Positions 22,716 to 34,826 of a stretch of DNA of 64,000 nt are shown here, piece after piece. The first letter of the stretch is position 1, and every line of letters begins with the position of its first letter. The notes beneath the pieces are model-generated. The model saw only the letters and a list, made by a program, of their open reading frames with translations, made no database searches and was not told the DNA's origin. Origin of the DNA: Hygrophila difformis (taxonomy: Eukaryota; Streptophyta; Magnoliopsida; Lamiales; Acanthaceae); assembly GCA_030278955.1 (NCBI GenBank), contig JAOANR010000010.1:23838444-23902443 (forward strand), read 5' to 3'. A program made the position numbers and the translations under genes.

Positions 22716-25355
22716 TGTAATACCCGTAATTTTTTAAAAAATAAATGGAATTAAATTTGAAGAGTAAGAGAATTTTAATTCCAAGAGCCCGTGAAGTCGG
22801 AAATGATTTAAATAAATAAATCATTGCACGGGAGTCAAAAAACGACGAATTCAAAAGCCGACGAATCCAAACGCGACGGACTCAAGAATTCGAATACGAA
22901 ATCAATTAGAGACGAAATAAATTTAATCTGGGAATGACCCGAAAAATTGAGCACGAGAACGTAGGAGGATAGAAGCCCGAAAGAGAGGAGAAAAGGCCCG
23001 ATTGATCGCACGTCCCGGCCCGGCCCGGAACGCAACCCAGCTGGGCTCGCGCGGTCTTCGCGTGGTCTGGGAGAATCCCGCGCCACGGCTCGTGACTCAG
23101 CAGGATGCGATCATCTTGCAATTTTTGGCGATTTCGTACCTTATTTTCGACCCCCGACTTTGGTAACTCGATCCCAGACGATGGAAGGATTATATGGATG
23201 AATTGTGGCTGATCTTTGGCCAATCTCATCAGATTCCATTCACACATTGTCTTCCAAACTCTCTCCCAAGCTCTCCCAAAACCGGAAACCCCAAAAACTC
23301 TTGTGTTCTTGAAATTCCGACGACGAAATCCGAGCAAGGAGGCGTGTGGAGCAAGGATTCAAGGATTACAGATTGCTGGTGAGTAGTTATTAAGTTTTCT
23401 TTCACCTTTTTGAGTCTGAAATCTCGATCTAACTATAGATTTTTACTTTCAATTCCGATTCGTAGCCAAAGGAGGAAGAAATCGTGTTGAGGAGATCCGT
23501 TCGTAGCCATCCTTAGATTCCGGACGACCGTGTGACATCCAAGAACTCACCTACTATAAGATAATACCTTACGTATCAATATTGGTGGCTTAGGATCATT
23601 CGTATCACTAGATTTAATCAAAACATAAAAATCGGACTTAAAAGATACACATTTACGCGTTTTCTGAAATCTAACAAAAACCCCTATTTCAAGAGTCCGA
23701 AATGGAAAACTCCAAACTAGAGATTTGTTCCTAACACTTTAATCTAGATTCTGTCAAATTTTCACGCATTTTCATCAAGATTTGATGCCCCAAAACCCGT
23801 CTGGTATTTTCTGAGATTTTTGAACAAAACCGAAAAGTTGACAGATTTGAGTGTTCGACTTCTTTGGCGTTTTTCTTATGGATTCGGTCAAAATAATCTT
23901 TGGTGTAAACATGAAAGTTGTAGATAATTGCCTCAAGAATGTGTGGTTAAAATTTCGTGAATTTTCGTTAAAGTTTGTCTTCAAAATCGATCTAAACAGT
24001 CTGCATATTTGAAACAAAATTCTGACATGTTTTCTACCTGAACTTTATGCGCGAAATCTGATTTAATCCGTAATTTTTCGGACAAAATGCCTCTAATAAA
24101 ACTTATTTATTTTTGTTTATTTTGGAGTTCATTTTCTAGGTCGAAAACCTGTTTAAAAATCAGTGCGCTGTTTTCCGAAACTGTGGCAGGAATTGCTTTT
24201 TGAAAAAATTGTAAAATTTAACTTGTTTCCTTACCGAATTTCGAGAAACTTGAACACGAAAATTGTTCGTTAGCATGTTTTTTAGGTGCTGTACGAATTT
24301 CAAGTCGATTGCTTTTAAATTGAAATTTTAAACTGAAATGGCGTAAACTGTGGCAACGACTTTGGTTGATATGTTGAAAAACTCAACTTTTGGAAAATAC
24401 ACGATTTGCGAGCTATGTCTAAATAATAAAAATATTTTTCAAAAACCCGTTAATCTAGGCTGAGGATCTCCACGTGAAGTAGGGGGTGAGTGCTCTGCAG
24501 GGTGCCCCTCTAGCTTGAAACTCGTGCCTTAATGGACGATATGAAAAATTGCCAAAACGGCCAATGAAAACTAGTCTACACTCTCGTGTGTATCCGAATG
24601 GGTTACTCGAGACTCCGGAGTGGTACTGTGTATGGCGCGATAAGCGGATTGCTTCGGCGATTCTGAAATTGGATACTTGAGAAACGTGATACTTGAGAAA
24701 CTTGGTTGTGGCGTCCTCTTCTTAGTTAACGGGGAAAAATTAAAAGACTTTATCTTTCTTTTAACTTATGTATTTACTCATGTTATTAAATTAGTTATTG
24801 TATCATGTTTTAAAATTATGCCTATGCCTTAAATTATCATTTTTAAATTTTATTTAGCTATGAGAATATGTGAATTAAATTATTGTCTATAAATTAGTCA
24901 AATTCATGTTTTAAATATGCATGCTTAAAAATGTATTTTTTTATTTATTAAAATTTTAAAACCCCTTTATTGCTACGTTAGGAATTGTCTTACTCAGTAT
25001 TCTTTTATACTAATAAAACGTTGTTTTATATTTTTCTATTACAGAGTACGGAGCATGATCATGATTGGGGGATTGTTTTTGGACATTACTTTATCATATC
25101 ATATGAATTGCATACGGGCCTGTAAACCCGTGTTTTGGCCATGTCGGCCCTTTATTTAAATTCCGCTGCATACTTAATCATTATTGTGCATGGATGATTA
25201 TTACTCTATTTCTAAGTACTTCCGGACTTGTTTTTATATCGTTTTTGAAATACCTTTAGCCTTGCATTTCTCAAGTGAGCTCGAATGAAGTCGGGTCTTG
25301 TTTGGGAGGTTGGCGGTGGCATCCCGGCCTGGGTTACCAAAATCGGGGTGTTAAA
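22716..25355 (+). repeat. 5' LTR of element B
   Basis: This 2,640-bp LTR begins TGTAATACCCG and ends GTGTTAAA, where the usual final CA has decayed. It holds a GC-rich patch (about 22990-23100), a strong splice donor CTG|GTGAGT at 23379, and the block GGGTGAGTGCTCTGCAGGG near 24484. A CTTCTTAGTTAACGGGG segment near 24718 is also present in element A LTRs. Confidence 0.9.
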
Positions 25356-25358
25356 AGT

Positions 25359-25372
25359 TGGTATCAAAGCCC
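25359..25372 (+). other. Primer-binding site of element B (one mutation)
   Basis: TGGTATCAAAGCCC follows the LTR after a three-base spacer. It differs from the initiator tRNA-Met match by one base (A for G). Confidence 0.88.
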
Positions 25373-25813
25373 GGAATATTTTAAAGCTATTATTATTTTA
25401 AAACTAGTATTATTTTAAACCATTATTTTTAAAACTATCAATTTTGGAGCCCAAACTTTTAGCCCAAATTATTTTATTTATAAGTATTATTTTTAAAGTC
25501 CAAAATTCTTGAGCCCACAATTTTAGCCCAACCTTTTAACCAAAATATTTTTCTTAGACCAATACTTAAACTTTTATTTGAGCCCAAGAAATTATTACTT
25601 TTGGCCCAATATAGTAGCCCAAACATTTTACCCTTATTTTTACATTATCCATGAAAATAAATTTATTTTTAAAACTCATGGATAAATAAATGCATGCATA
25701 AATTAATCTTATTGGGGGGATTGCATATGCATATTGCATGTAGATTTAAATCCTTGCATTTCCTAACTTTATTCTAAACATGTTCTAACTCTAACCTATC
25801 TTGTTGACACTAG

Positions 25814-26129
25814 ATGGCCGAAGCAAACGCGAATATGGTGAATCTTATGATGAAATTGACCAACGCTTATCTCGAATCTCAACAATATATAAATTATTTC
25901 AAACACGAGTCGGACAACTTGAAGCTAACATGGCCCATCTGGGACACCTTAGGGAAGCTGACCATCATGAAATAATCCAACTCAAGGCCCAAGTCACTGA
26001 ACTACAAGCCCAGGTGACTGAGCTCCAAGACAAGAATGACGCACTAGAGACACAAGTTGAACACTTGGGATAGGAGCTGATCAACCTAACCGATGACATA
26101 TTTTCTCATAATCCCGAGCCCACATCCGA
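25814..26129 (+). pseudogene. Extra coiled-coil ORF of element B, interrupted
   Basis: ATG 25814 follows ...TTGACACTAG, a 3' splice-site context nearly identical to that of the element A ORF. The start MAEANANMVNLMMKLTNAYL resembles the A protein start (MASPNVNMINLLMRLIEAYL). One frameshift near 25915 separates it from the helical part, which contains GQLEANMAHLGHL and two copies of QVTELQ. A stop at 26071-26073 and then the LTR of element C at 26130 cut the C terminus. A long Leu/Gln/Glu heptad pattern predicts a coiled coil. A donor at 23379 and acceptor at 25813 would define an intron of about 2.4 kb starting in the LTR. Confidence 0.75.
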
Positions 26130-29016
26130 TGTAATACCCGAGATTTTTATCGGCGTCCAAAGGAATAAAATTTATTTCGCAATCCGATCAAGGCCGAAAT
26201 ATTACCGAGAAGAAGAAAATAATTCATTATTGCACGGAAATGAATTACCGATAAATTCAAAATTCAAAATGGAATAAAAGAGGGAAAGGAAGCCCGAAGA
26301 TATTCCATGGATTGAGCCAAAAGATATGGAATTAAATTCAAGAAGAAAAAGAATTTTAATTCCAAGAACCCGTGAAGTCGGAAATAATTTAATTAGATAA
26401 ATTATTACACGAGAGCCAAAAGTCGACGAATTCAAAGCCGACGAATTCAAACTCGACAGATTCAAGATTTTGAATACGAATTAATTTCGAGTTCGAAATA
26501 ATTTTAAGATAGGAATTATAATCCGAGAATGACCCGAAAAATCGAGCCCGGAAACGTAGGAGGGTAGAAGTCCAAAAGAGAGGAGAAAAGGCCCGATGGA
26601 TCGCACGATCCGGCCCAGGCCGCAGCCCAGGCCGGAGCCGCGCAGTATCCGCGCGGTCTGGAGCAATACCGCGCCGCCACCGCGCCATGACACAGGTGGT
26701 GATATTCTTGCGCGTTTCGGCAATTTTTTTACCTTACTTTCGACCCCCGACTATGGTAACTCGATCAACCTCGGGAGGGGAAGATTGTGGACGAATTATG
26801 GGTGATTCTTAACCCTATTTCAGACCCCATATACCCTTTAGTTCATTCTTCAACACCCCATATTCTCTCTATTGTTCTCCCAAACCGAAAACCCCAAAAT
26901 CCCTTGTGTTCTTGAATTTTCGACGACGAAATCCGAGCAAGGAGGCGTGTGGAGCAAGAGTCAAGGCTGTAGGATTGTTGGTAAGGTTTAGATTAAGTTT
27001 TCTTCGTCATTTTAAATCAAAACGTTCAATCTAACTACGGATTTTTCCTTGCGATTTCGGTTCGTGGCCAAGGGAGGAAGAAATCGTGTTGATTTGATCC
27101 GTTTGTAGCAAGCCAAGGCGCCCGAACGAACCTGAGATGTCCAAAATCTCATACCACTGTAAGATAATGCCTTACGTATCAATATCGGTGGCTTAGGATC
27201 GTTCGTATCACTAGATTTAATCAAAACATAAAAATCGGACTTAAAAGATATACCTTTACGCGTTTTTTGAAACCCCACGAAAAAACTCCTATTTCGAGAA
27301 TTTGAAACGAAAAACTCCGAACTAGAGATTTGTTTCTAACATCTTAATCTAAGTTATGTCAAATTTTCACGCATTTTCATCATGATTTGTTACCCCAAAT
27401 CCCGTCTGACATTTTCTGAGTGTTATGAACTTTTCAAAATCCTGACAGAATACATATCCGAACTTGATGTGTATTTTTCTATTGCTTCTGGTCCTAACTA
27501 ATCTTTGATGTAAAAATAAAAGTTGTAGATAATTGTCTCAAGATTATTTCTGCAAAATTTTGTGAATTTTTGTTAACATTTGAGTATTCAAAAATCGATC
27601 TGAACAGTCTGCGTTTTGAAAGAAGATTTTGACAGATTTCTAATTCGAATTTGATGAGCAAATCTGATTTAATCCGAAATGATTTTGGATAAAATGCCTC
27701 TTATAAAACTTGTTTATTTTGGAGTCTTGTAAGTGCCTGTAAAGTTTCATAAATTTTGGAGTTTGTTTGCTAGGTCAAAATCCTGTTTAAAAATCATTGC
27801 GCTATTTCTGAAACTGTGACAGATTTCTCCTTCTGAAAAGATTGAATAATTTCACTTGTTTCCTCACCTAATTTCGTAAAATTTAAAACATGAAAGTTGT
27901 TCATTAGGGTGTTTTTGATACACTGTGAAAATTTCAGATCAATGGCCTTTGAATTGAATTTTTAAACTAAAAAGGCGTAAACTGTGACAAAGAATGTTTT
28001 TAAACTTGTGAGATTTGAAATTTCTAAACAAACGATCGAAACCTTCGTTATATGACAAAGCTACATTTTTGGAAATCCCGTTATGACCAGATTGAGCTTT
28101 CTACGTAGAGGGTGAGTGCTCTATAGGGTGCCCCTCTAGCTTTTCGCTTCGTGCCTAGACGGACGAGAGTGACCTATGTAGTGGGTGAGTGCTCTGCAGG
28201 GTGGCCCCCTAGCTTTTCGCTTCGTGCCAAAACGGACGAGGGTGAACGTTATGAGAAATTTTGTCAAAACGGCGATGAAATCAATGCCTACACTCTCGGG
28301 AGTATCCGTATGGTTTTCCGAGCCTCCGAAGTGGTACTGGGTATGGCGGATAGGCTGCGGCCGCCGGGGGATACCGGCTCAACGAAATCTTGTCGAGATT
28401 GCTTTGCAATCGTGAAATCCTGTCGAGATTGCAATTATGTTTTTACTCATGTTATTATTTATTTATTGAAGTCATGCTTTAAATTTATGCCTATGCCTAA
28501 ATCTTATTATTTTTAAATTTAATTGTGCCATGAGAATTATGCAAGTTAAATCCTTCTCAAATACATGTCTTAAATATGCATGTGTAAAAATGAATTTTAA
28601 TTATTAAGTTTTAAAAACCCTTTATTGCTACGTTAGGGATTGTCTTCCTCAGTATTCTTTTATACTGATAAACGTTGTTTTATATTTTTCTATTACATAG
28701 TACGGAGCATGATCATGCATTGGGGGAATTATTTTGGACATTTACTTTATCATCTTATATGACTTGCATACGGGACTGTTAACCCGTGTTTTGGCCATGT
28801 CGGCCCAATATTTATTTTCCGCTGCAACTTAGTTATTATTGTGCATGGATGATTATTACTCTATTTTTAATTTAAGTATTTCCGGACTTATTTTTAAATC
28901 ATTTTTGAAATACCTTTAGCCTTGCATCTCTCAAGTGAACTCGAATGAAGTCGCGTCTTGCTTGGGAGGTGTGGCGGTGGCATCCCGGTCTGGGTTACCA
29001 AAACCGGGGTGTTACA
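26130..29016 (+). repeat. 5' LTR of element C
   Basis: This 2,887-bp LTR begins TGTAATACCCGAG and ends GGTGTTACA. It lies inside the coiled-coil ORF of element B. It has the GC-rich patch (26590-26690), splice donor TTG|GTAAGG at 26981, and a tandem pair of about 70-bp units (28108-28245) built on GGGTGAGTGCTCT...TAGCTTTTCGCTTCGTGCC. The matching 3' LTR is not in the window. Confidence 0.87.
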
Positions 29017-29019
29017 AGT

Positions 29020-29033
29020 TGGTATCAGAGCCC
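29020..29033 (+). other. Primer-binding site of element C
   Basis: TGGTATCAGAGCCC follows the LTR end after a three-base spacer and matches initiator tRNA-Met perfectly. Confidence 0.92.
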
Positions 29034-29379
29034 GGAATATTTTAAAGCTATTATTATTTTTTTTAAAACTAGTATCATTTTACACCATTATTTTTAAAAC
29101 TATCATTTTTGGAGCCCAAACTTTTAGCTCAAATTATTTTACTTATAAGTATTATTTTTAAAGCCCAAATTCCTGAGCCCGATATTTTAGCCCAACACTT
29201 TTAACCCAAATATTTTTCTTAGCCCAATACTTATACTTTTATTTGGGCCCAAGAAATTATTACTTTTGGCCCAATATAGTGGTCCAGACATTTTACCCTT
29301 ATTTTTAGATTATCCATGAAAATTAATTTATTTTTAAAACACATGGATAAATAAATGCATGCATAAATTAAATTTTATT

Positions 29380-29393
29380 GGGGGGGGGGGGGG
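29380..29393 (+). repeat. Poly-G run of 14 bases
   Basis: Fourteen G residues lie in the leader of element C. Element B has only six at the matching place (ATTGGGGGGATTGCAT near 25713), so the run has expanded in C or shrunk in B. Confidence 0.9.
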
Positions 29394-29629
29394 ATTGCAT
29401 ATGCATACATAAATATTTGTGTTAACCTTTTATGTGAATCGTTTGTGTTACATAACATTCTCACTCTAGTATTCGGCTTGACCTCGAGTCTTGACTTAGA
29501 AGCGTTAACTTGAGACTAATTGTGCCTTAGTTTAGATCTTGATCGTCTATGCTTAGCATGCGCATAACTATTCTCTGCCTTTTTCCATAGATCTTCTCCT
29601 AGACGATATATTATGACTTGTCGAGAAAC

Positions 29630-29952
29630 CTAATGATGAAAACGATGAGTGCGTACATTGTCACCCAACAGAATATACGATACTTTAAACACCGCATAGC
29701 TCAACTTGAAGCTAACCTACAGTACTTCTGAAATTTAAGAGCGGCTGACTGTGAACGCATAAATAACCTAGAGACCCAAGTTCAAAAACTTACCGAACGA
29801 AACGAAGCAATGATAGATAGGATCGAAGCCCAAGGGATGGATCTGCTCCACCTTACCGACATCCTAATGCCATTCAATCCCGTGGAGAATCATTTGGCGG
29901 AACCGAACCCAGTCCCGAGCCCAACGGAGGAAGACCCTACCAAAGAGGCTTA
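29630..29952 (+). pseudogene. Extra coiled-coil ORF of element C, decayed
   Basis: The frame containing NLMMKTMSAY aligns by eye with NLMMKLTNAY of element B and NLLMRLIEAY of element A. It continues IRYFKHRIAQLEANLQYF, then a stop, then INNLETQVQKLTERNEAMID and LLHLTDILMPFNP. It ends in a Pro/Glu-rich tail (EPNPVPSPTEEDPTKEA, stop at about 29952). The expected start Met has been lost and one internal stop is present. The position between PBS and gag matches A and B. Confidence 0.7.
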
Positions 29953-30335
29953 AGGAGATTGAAGATTATAAACGCTATCTATCTGCTTTCACCTAGTTAT
30001 TCCTTTTCGGGAAATAGAAGTACTACTTCATCTCCTATCTTTGTACGAAAATTCCTCATATGGAGAAATAAAATGCAAGTCCCTATCTATGATTACAACA
30101 CTCTTATTATTCCAAAAATCTTGAGGGAAATCTTATTAAACCCTACACCCTACTACACCACGTCCAAGCAACAAAACCTCAAACTCTAAACACCGCACCA
30201 TATAAACAACTCTAAATACCACATTACATAATACACTCTAAACAACTCCTATTAACACCATTTGATTCAGTAAATTATTATTTTTCCAATACTCTATTAA
30301 ATCCTGAGAATCAAATCCTTATACGATAACAGAAA

Positions 30336-31079
30336 ATGGCACCTAGGGGAAGACCAAGGAAGAAAATTCCAAACAACACTGACACTGACCTCCCCAACGC
30401 ATCTAACAATAATGAGATTCCTCAGAACGTAGGAGGGCGAGTGCCTCTTGTTCCCAACAATATGGATGAGCGTCTGAGGACTGTTGAGGAAGTTCTCGTA
30501 GCATTAGGAAATGCTGAAGTGCAACGTGCACAAGCGGGTGTACCACCACCTGTAGACCGAGTCAATTACTTAGCATTGGTGAACCCCTACAAACCACCCC
30601 ATTATGATGGCCAAGAGGACCCAGCCAAGTTGGAGGATTGGATTTGTAACTTTCATAAGCTCTTGAATGCTATCAAATGCCCTGAAGAGGAAAAGATACA
30701 TGTAGCAACCTACTACTTAGGAGGTGAAGCCGACGAGTGGTGGCAAAACCTCCATGGGAATACAGAGGAAGATCAAGAGGCCTATACTTGGAATGAACTT
30801 AAGGAGGGTCTAAGGGATCGCTTTTATCCCATGAACACGAAGGCTACTATGTATGAGGAGTTCCTGACACTGAAGCAAGGAAGAAAACCGGTCCAAGAGT
30901 ACTATAACCATTTCAAGAAGTTAGTGCGGTTTGCACCGAGACTGGTTCCGACTGATGTAGAGAGGGCACAGAAGTTCGAGATGGTACTGAACCTATCTGT
31001 TAGAGAGGTGATCACAGGTGTGCACTACCCTGACCTACAAGCTGTGTATGATCGTGCGGTGGCGGTTGCACGAGTTTAA
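30336..31079 (+). CDS. gag: gag of element C (N-terminal and central part)
   Basis: This 247-codon frame starts at ATG 30336 (MAPRGRPRKKI), whose first residues match element A gag. It contains the conserved blocks NYLALVNPYKPPHYDGQEDP, YYLGGEADEWWQNL, RFYPMNTKATMYEEFLTLKQ and RFAPRLVPTDVERAQKFEM. It stops at AVAVARV, where gag usually continues to a zinc knuckle. About 40 bases further on the LTR of element E begins, so the C-terminal region and pol are missing. The product would be a capsid-like protein forming virus-like particles in the cytoplasm. It is a useful intact reference for the deletion in element A gag. Confidence 0.85.
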   Translation: MAPRGRPRKKIPNNTDTDLPNASNNNEIPQNVGGRVPLVPNNMDERLRTVEEVLVALGNAEVQRAQAGVPPPVDRVNYLALVNPYKPPHYDGQEDPAKLEDWICNFHKLLNAIKCPEEEKIHVATYYLGGEADEWWQNLHGNTEEDQEAYTWNELKEGLRDRFYPMNTKATMYEEFLTLKQGRKPVQEYYNHFKKLVRFAPRLVPTDVERAQKFEMVLNLSVREVITGVHYPDLQAVYDRAVAVARV

Positions 31080-31118
31080 GGACTGAAACGTAAAACGGTG
31101 GGTGAGACTAACAGAGGA

Positions 31119-32143
31119 TGTAATACCCGTAATTTTTAGGATATAAAATAGAATTTAATTCGATGAGCAAAGAGGTTTTGTTTCCGAGAATCCGTAAAGT
31201 CGGAAATGCACGGAATCCAAAAGACGACGATTTAGAAGCTGACGAACCCAAAATCGACGGGCTTAAGATTTCAAACATGAAATTAATTTCCATCGGAATA
31301 AATTTAGGATGTGAATCGTAATCCGAGAATGACCCGGAAAATTGGAATCCGAGAAGATAGAGGGATAGAAGTCCGAAAGAGCCCGGACCGAGGTCCAGGC
31401 GGAGGCCGCGCGCTGTCCGCGCGGGGTTTCCCCTTTCACCGCGCCAACCCCGCGTGGCACCCCTGAATGCGGCAATTCGCGCGATCATGGCGATTTCTTG
31501 CCAAAATTACGACTCCCGTCTATGGTAAGTAAATTTTGGATGGGGGAAGGCTTTTAGGGACGAATTAGGGTTGCCTCCCCCACCCTTTCATCAGTCAACA
31601 ACCCCTTGTTCACTCCAAAACTCTTCCAAAGCCAAAACACTTTTCCGACGACTTTCCGGCAACCTTCCGACGAGTTTCCGGCATCCGACGACGACCGTAG
31701 AGGCATGTAGATCAAGGATTACATTCCTTGGATCATTGGTAAGGATTCTATTAGTTTCCTTTTCTCGTTTTTAATCTCAAATCCTCAATCTAACTTCGGA
31801 TCTTTGACTTGCAAACACGTTCGGGGCCGAAGGAGAAGGAGAACGTGTGCGTAGATCCGTTCGTAGTGATTTTGGATGAGCCGAGCGACCCTAGGATGAC
31901 CAAGAACATCATTACTATAATTTGATTCCTTTCGTATCAATACGGGTGGCTTAGGGGCGTCTGATTTAATCACTTTGTAACGAAACATAAAAATCGAACC
32001 TAAAAACCCCAACTCGCGCAATTTCTGAAATCCGATTAAAACCCCTATATCGAGAGTTCAAACCGAAAAACTTAAAACTAGACTTTTGATCCTAACACCT
32101 TAATCTATGTTGTGTAAAAATTTAAGAGATTTTGATCAACGTT
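31119..32143 (+). repeat. Truncated LTR of element E
   Basis: This begins TGTAATACCCG and follows the B/C type of LTR, with GC patch (31380-31470) and splice donor TTG|GTAAGG at 31739. It breaks off at about 32143, where RT coding sequence of element F starts abruptly. Only the first kilobase remains, so a deletion joined E to F. Confidence 0.75.
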
Positions 32144-32148
32144 TACTA

Positions 32149-34556
32149 GCACCGGTCTTATTTGTTAAGAAGAAGGACGGAGGACTACGTCTTTGCATCG
32201 ACTATAAAGGACTCAATCAAGTGACCGTCAAGAACAAGTATCCGTTACCAAGAATTGAGGATCTATTTGACCAGTTGAAAAGAGCTTCGGTGTTCTCAAA
32301 GATCGACTTGCGATCTGGTTACCATCAACTGAGGATCGCCGAGAAGGATATTCCGAAGACAGTGTTTCGAACTCGGTATGGACATTACGAGTTCACAATG
32401 TTATCATTTGGATTAACGAATGCACCAGCAATGTTCATGAACCTCATGACAATATATTTAGAGAGCTGTTAGACCAATGTGTCGTGGTGTTCATCGACGA
32501 CATCCTTATCTACTCGAGGAGCGAGGAAGAGCATTCCCAACAGTTGCATCAAGTGTTAGGGATCTTGCGCAAGAATCAACTTTATGGGAAGCTGTCCAAA
32601 TACGACTTTTGGTTGAAGAAAGTAGCATTCCTTGGACACATAGTACCCGCTGATGGAGTTTCAATGGATCCGGCGAAGGTTTCGGCGGTAACGGAGTGGG
32701 TATCGCCGAAAGTCCAACCGAAATAAGGAGTTTCCTTGGACTAGCTGGATATTATAGGAGATTTGTGAAGGACTTCTCAAAAATCGCATGCCCGTTAACT
32801 CAGCTACTGAAAAAGGGAAAGAAATACGAGTGGACTAGTAAGTGTGAGTCCGTATTTCAAGAATTGAAGAAACGACTCACCACTACACCCGTGTTAGCAC
32901 TACCATCTAAGGATGGTGACTTCGAGGTTTACAGTTATGCTTCGAGGGAAGGACTAGGATGCATTTTGATGCAAGATTCGAGGGTCATTGCATACTCATC
33001 GCGTCAATTGAAACCTCACGAAGCGAATTACCCGACACACAACTTGGAGTTAGCGGCAGTCGTGTTCGCTCTGAAGATATGGAGACACTATCTCTATGGG
33101 CGAAAGTGTCAGATTTTCACTGACCACAAGAGCCTCAAATACATATTCACACAAAAGGAGTTGAATCTGAGGCAACGAAGGTGGTTGGAACTAATCAAGG
33201 ACTATGATCTCGAAATTTCTTACCACGAAGGGAAGGCCAACATGGTAGCTGATGCTTTAAGTCGGAAGACCCAACATGTGGCGAATTCACTGGTAATTCC
33301 GCCGGCACTGTATATGGACTTGGCGAGATTGAGCCTAGAACTGTTGCATTCAGGCACCGTAAACGAAATGATCATCGCCATGGTAGTAGGATCGACAATA
33401 TTTGATGAGATCAAACTCGCCCAACCGGGTAACGAGAAGTTTGAAAGAATTAAGGAGAGCATTGCCAACGGAGAGGCAATAGGATTTTCTATCCATGAGG
33501 ATGGAAGCATTCGTTTCAAAGGAAGGTGGTGCGTACCACAAATATGGGTGATTGTCGATAGGCTAACAAAGACGACCATATTTATTCCAGTGAAGGACAC
33601 TTGGACCATGGACCAATTAGCAAGAGCGTATATTGACAATGTGGCACGACGACATGAAGTACCACATGACATCATCTCCGATAGAGACAGTAGATTTGTC
33701 TCTCACTTTTGGACCAAGTTGCAAGAAGCTCTCGGTACACAAATTAAGATGAGCACTGCATTCCACCCGATGACAGATAGACAAACCGAGAGAACGATCC
33801 AAACGTTAGAGGACATGCTGAGGGCGTGTGTCCTAGAATTTAAAGGAAGTTGGGAAAATCATTTACCACTAATTGAATTTTCCTACAACAATAGCTACCA
33901 TGCTAGCATCGGCATGGCACCATTCGAAGCACTGTATGGACGCAAGTGCCGAAGTCCGCTAATTTGGGAAGAGAGTGATAAGACTGTGGTAGTAGGACCA
34001 CAACTCGTTGAGGATATGGCCCAACAAATCAAGGTGATTCAAGGAAAGATGAAAGCGGCACAAGACCGACAGAAAAGTTATGCCGTCGTGAGACGACAAG
34101 ACCTAGAATTTCATGTTGGAGATAAGGTCATGCTGAAAATATCACCGATGAAGGGGGTGATGCGCTTTGGCAAGCGAGGAAAGTTAAGTCCTCGATACAT
34201 AGGACCTTATGAGATTCTAGACAGAGTATGAAATCTAGCATATCAACTAGCCTTACCGCCTGGCTCGAGTTCACAATGTATTCCATGTCTCACAACTAAA
34301 GAAGTATGTGCACGACCTGACACATGTACTTCAACCGGAAGGGATTGAATTGGACGATGACTTGACATACGAGGAGATCCCGATGCAAATACTCGATGTT
34401 AAGGAGAGAGTGACAAGGAACAAGACCGTAAGAATGGTCAAGGTTCTTTGGTCGAACCATGAAAGTGAAACAGCAAGATGGGAGTTGGAATCAGACATGA
34501 AGGAACGTTATCCGTCCCTATTCCAAGAAGATGCAACAACAATTATGAGGACATAA
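32149..34556 (+). pseudogene. pol: Gypsy RT, RNase H, integrase and chromodomain (element F)
   Basis: Plus-strand frames encode an A-like chromovirus pol lacking its N-terminal part. It begins inside RT ([19 protein letters not shown]), with VFIDDILIYS near 32487 and RNase H after FEVYSYAS near 32925. In RNase H a Tyr replaces the Asp of the usual SDAS motif. After GRWCVPQ at about 33540 the sequence jumps in frame to [10 protein letters not shown], deleting about 100 residues with the whole HHCC zinc domain. The integrase core, GPYEI and chromodomain (34308-34556) follow. Frameshifts occur near 32450, 32710 and 34230. Protein similarity to element A is high throughout. Confidence 0.87.
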
Positions 34557-34566
34557 CTGTAAGCTT

Positions 34567-34579
34567 AAGGAGGGGAGAA
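34567..34579 (+). other. Polypurine tract of element F
   Basis: AAGGAGGGGAGAA directly precedes the TGTAACGACCCG LTR start. Confidence 0.85.
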
Positions 34580-34765
34580 TGTAACGACCCGAATATTATG
34601 TATCCCAAATAAACAAATTCAAATTGTTTTGAACAACGTAATGACTTGATCCCTTCGCAAGGTACGTAGGCAACTTGGAAATTTCAATTCTGGGTTCATT
34701 CGAACAATAATACACAATAATACAAACAATAAAACAATATCACAATATAGAAAGAACCTTAGTTC
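34580..34765 (+). repeat. Start of the 3' LTR of element F, truncated
   Basis: From TGTAACGACCCG the sequence matches the element-sense start of the A LTRs (shared words include AAATTCAAATTGTTTTGAAC and GACTTGATCCCTTCGC). After about 34700 the likeness fades, and by about 34765 the 3' end of element B takes over. The rest of this LTR is deleted. Confidence 0.7.
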
Positions 34766-34826
34766 GAGCTCGCGAGAAGCTTAAGCGCAACTTCGATGAC
34801 GAAGTTGATTCTTAAGGAGGGTAGAA
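34766..34826 (+). other. Internal 3' end and polypurine tract of element B
   Basis: A short stretch resembling the 3' untranslated end of chromoviruses (GACGAAGTTGATTC) is followed by AAGGAGGGTAGAA, the PPT, directly before the LTR at 34827. Confidence 0.7.
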
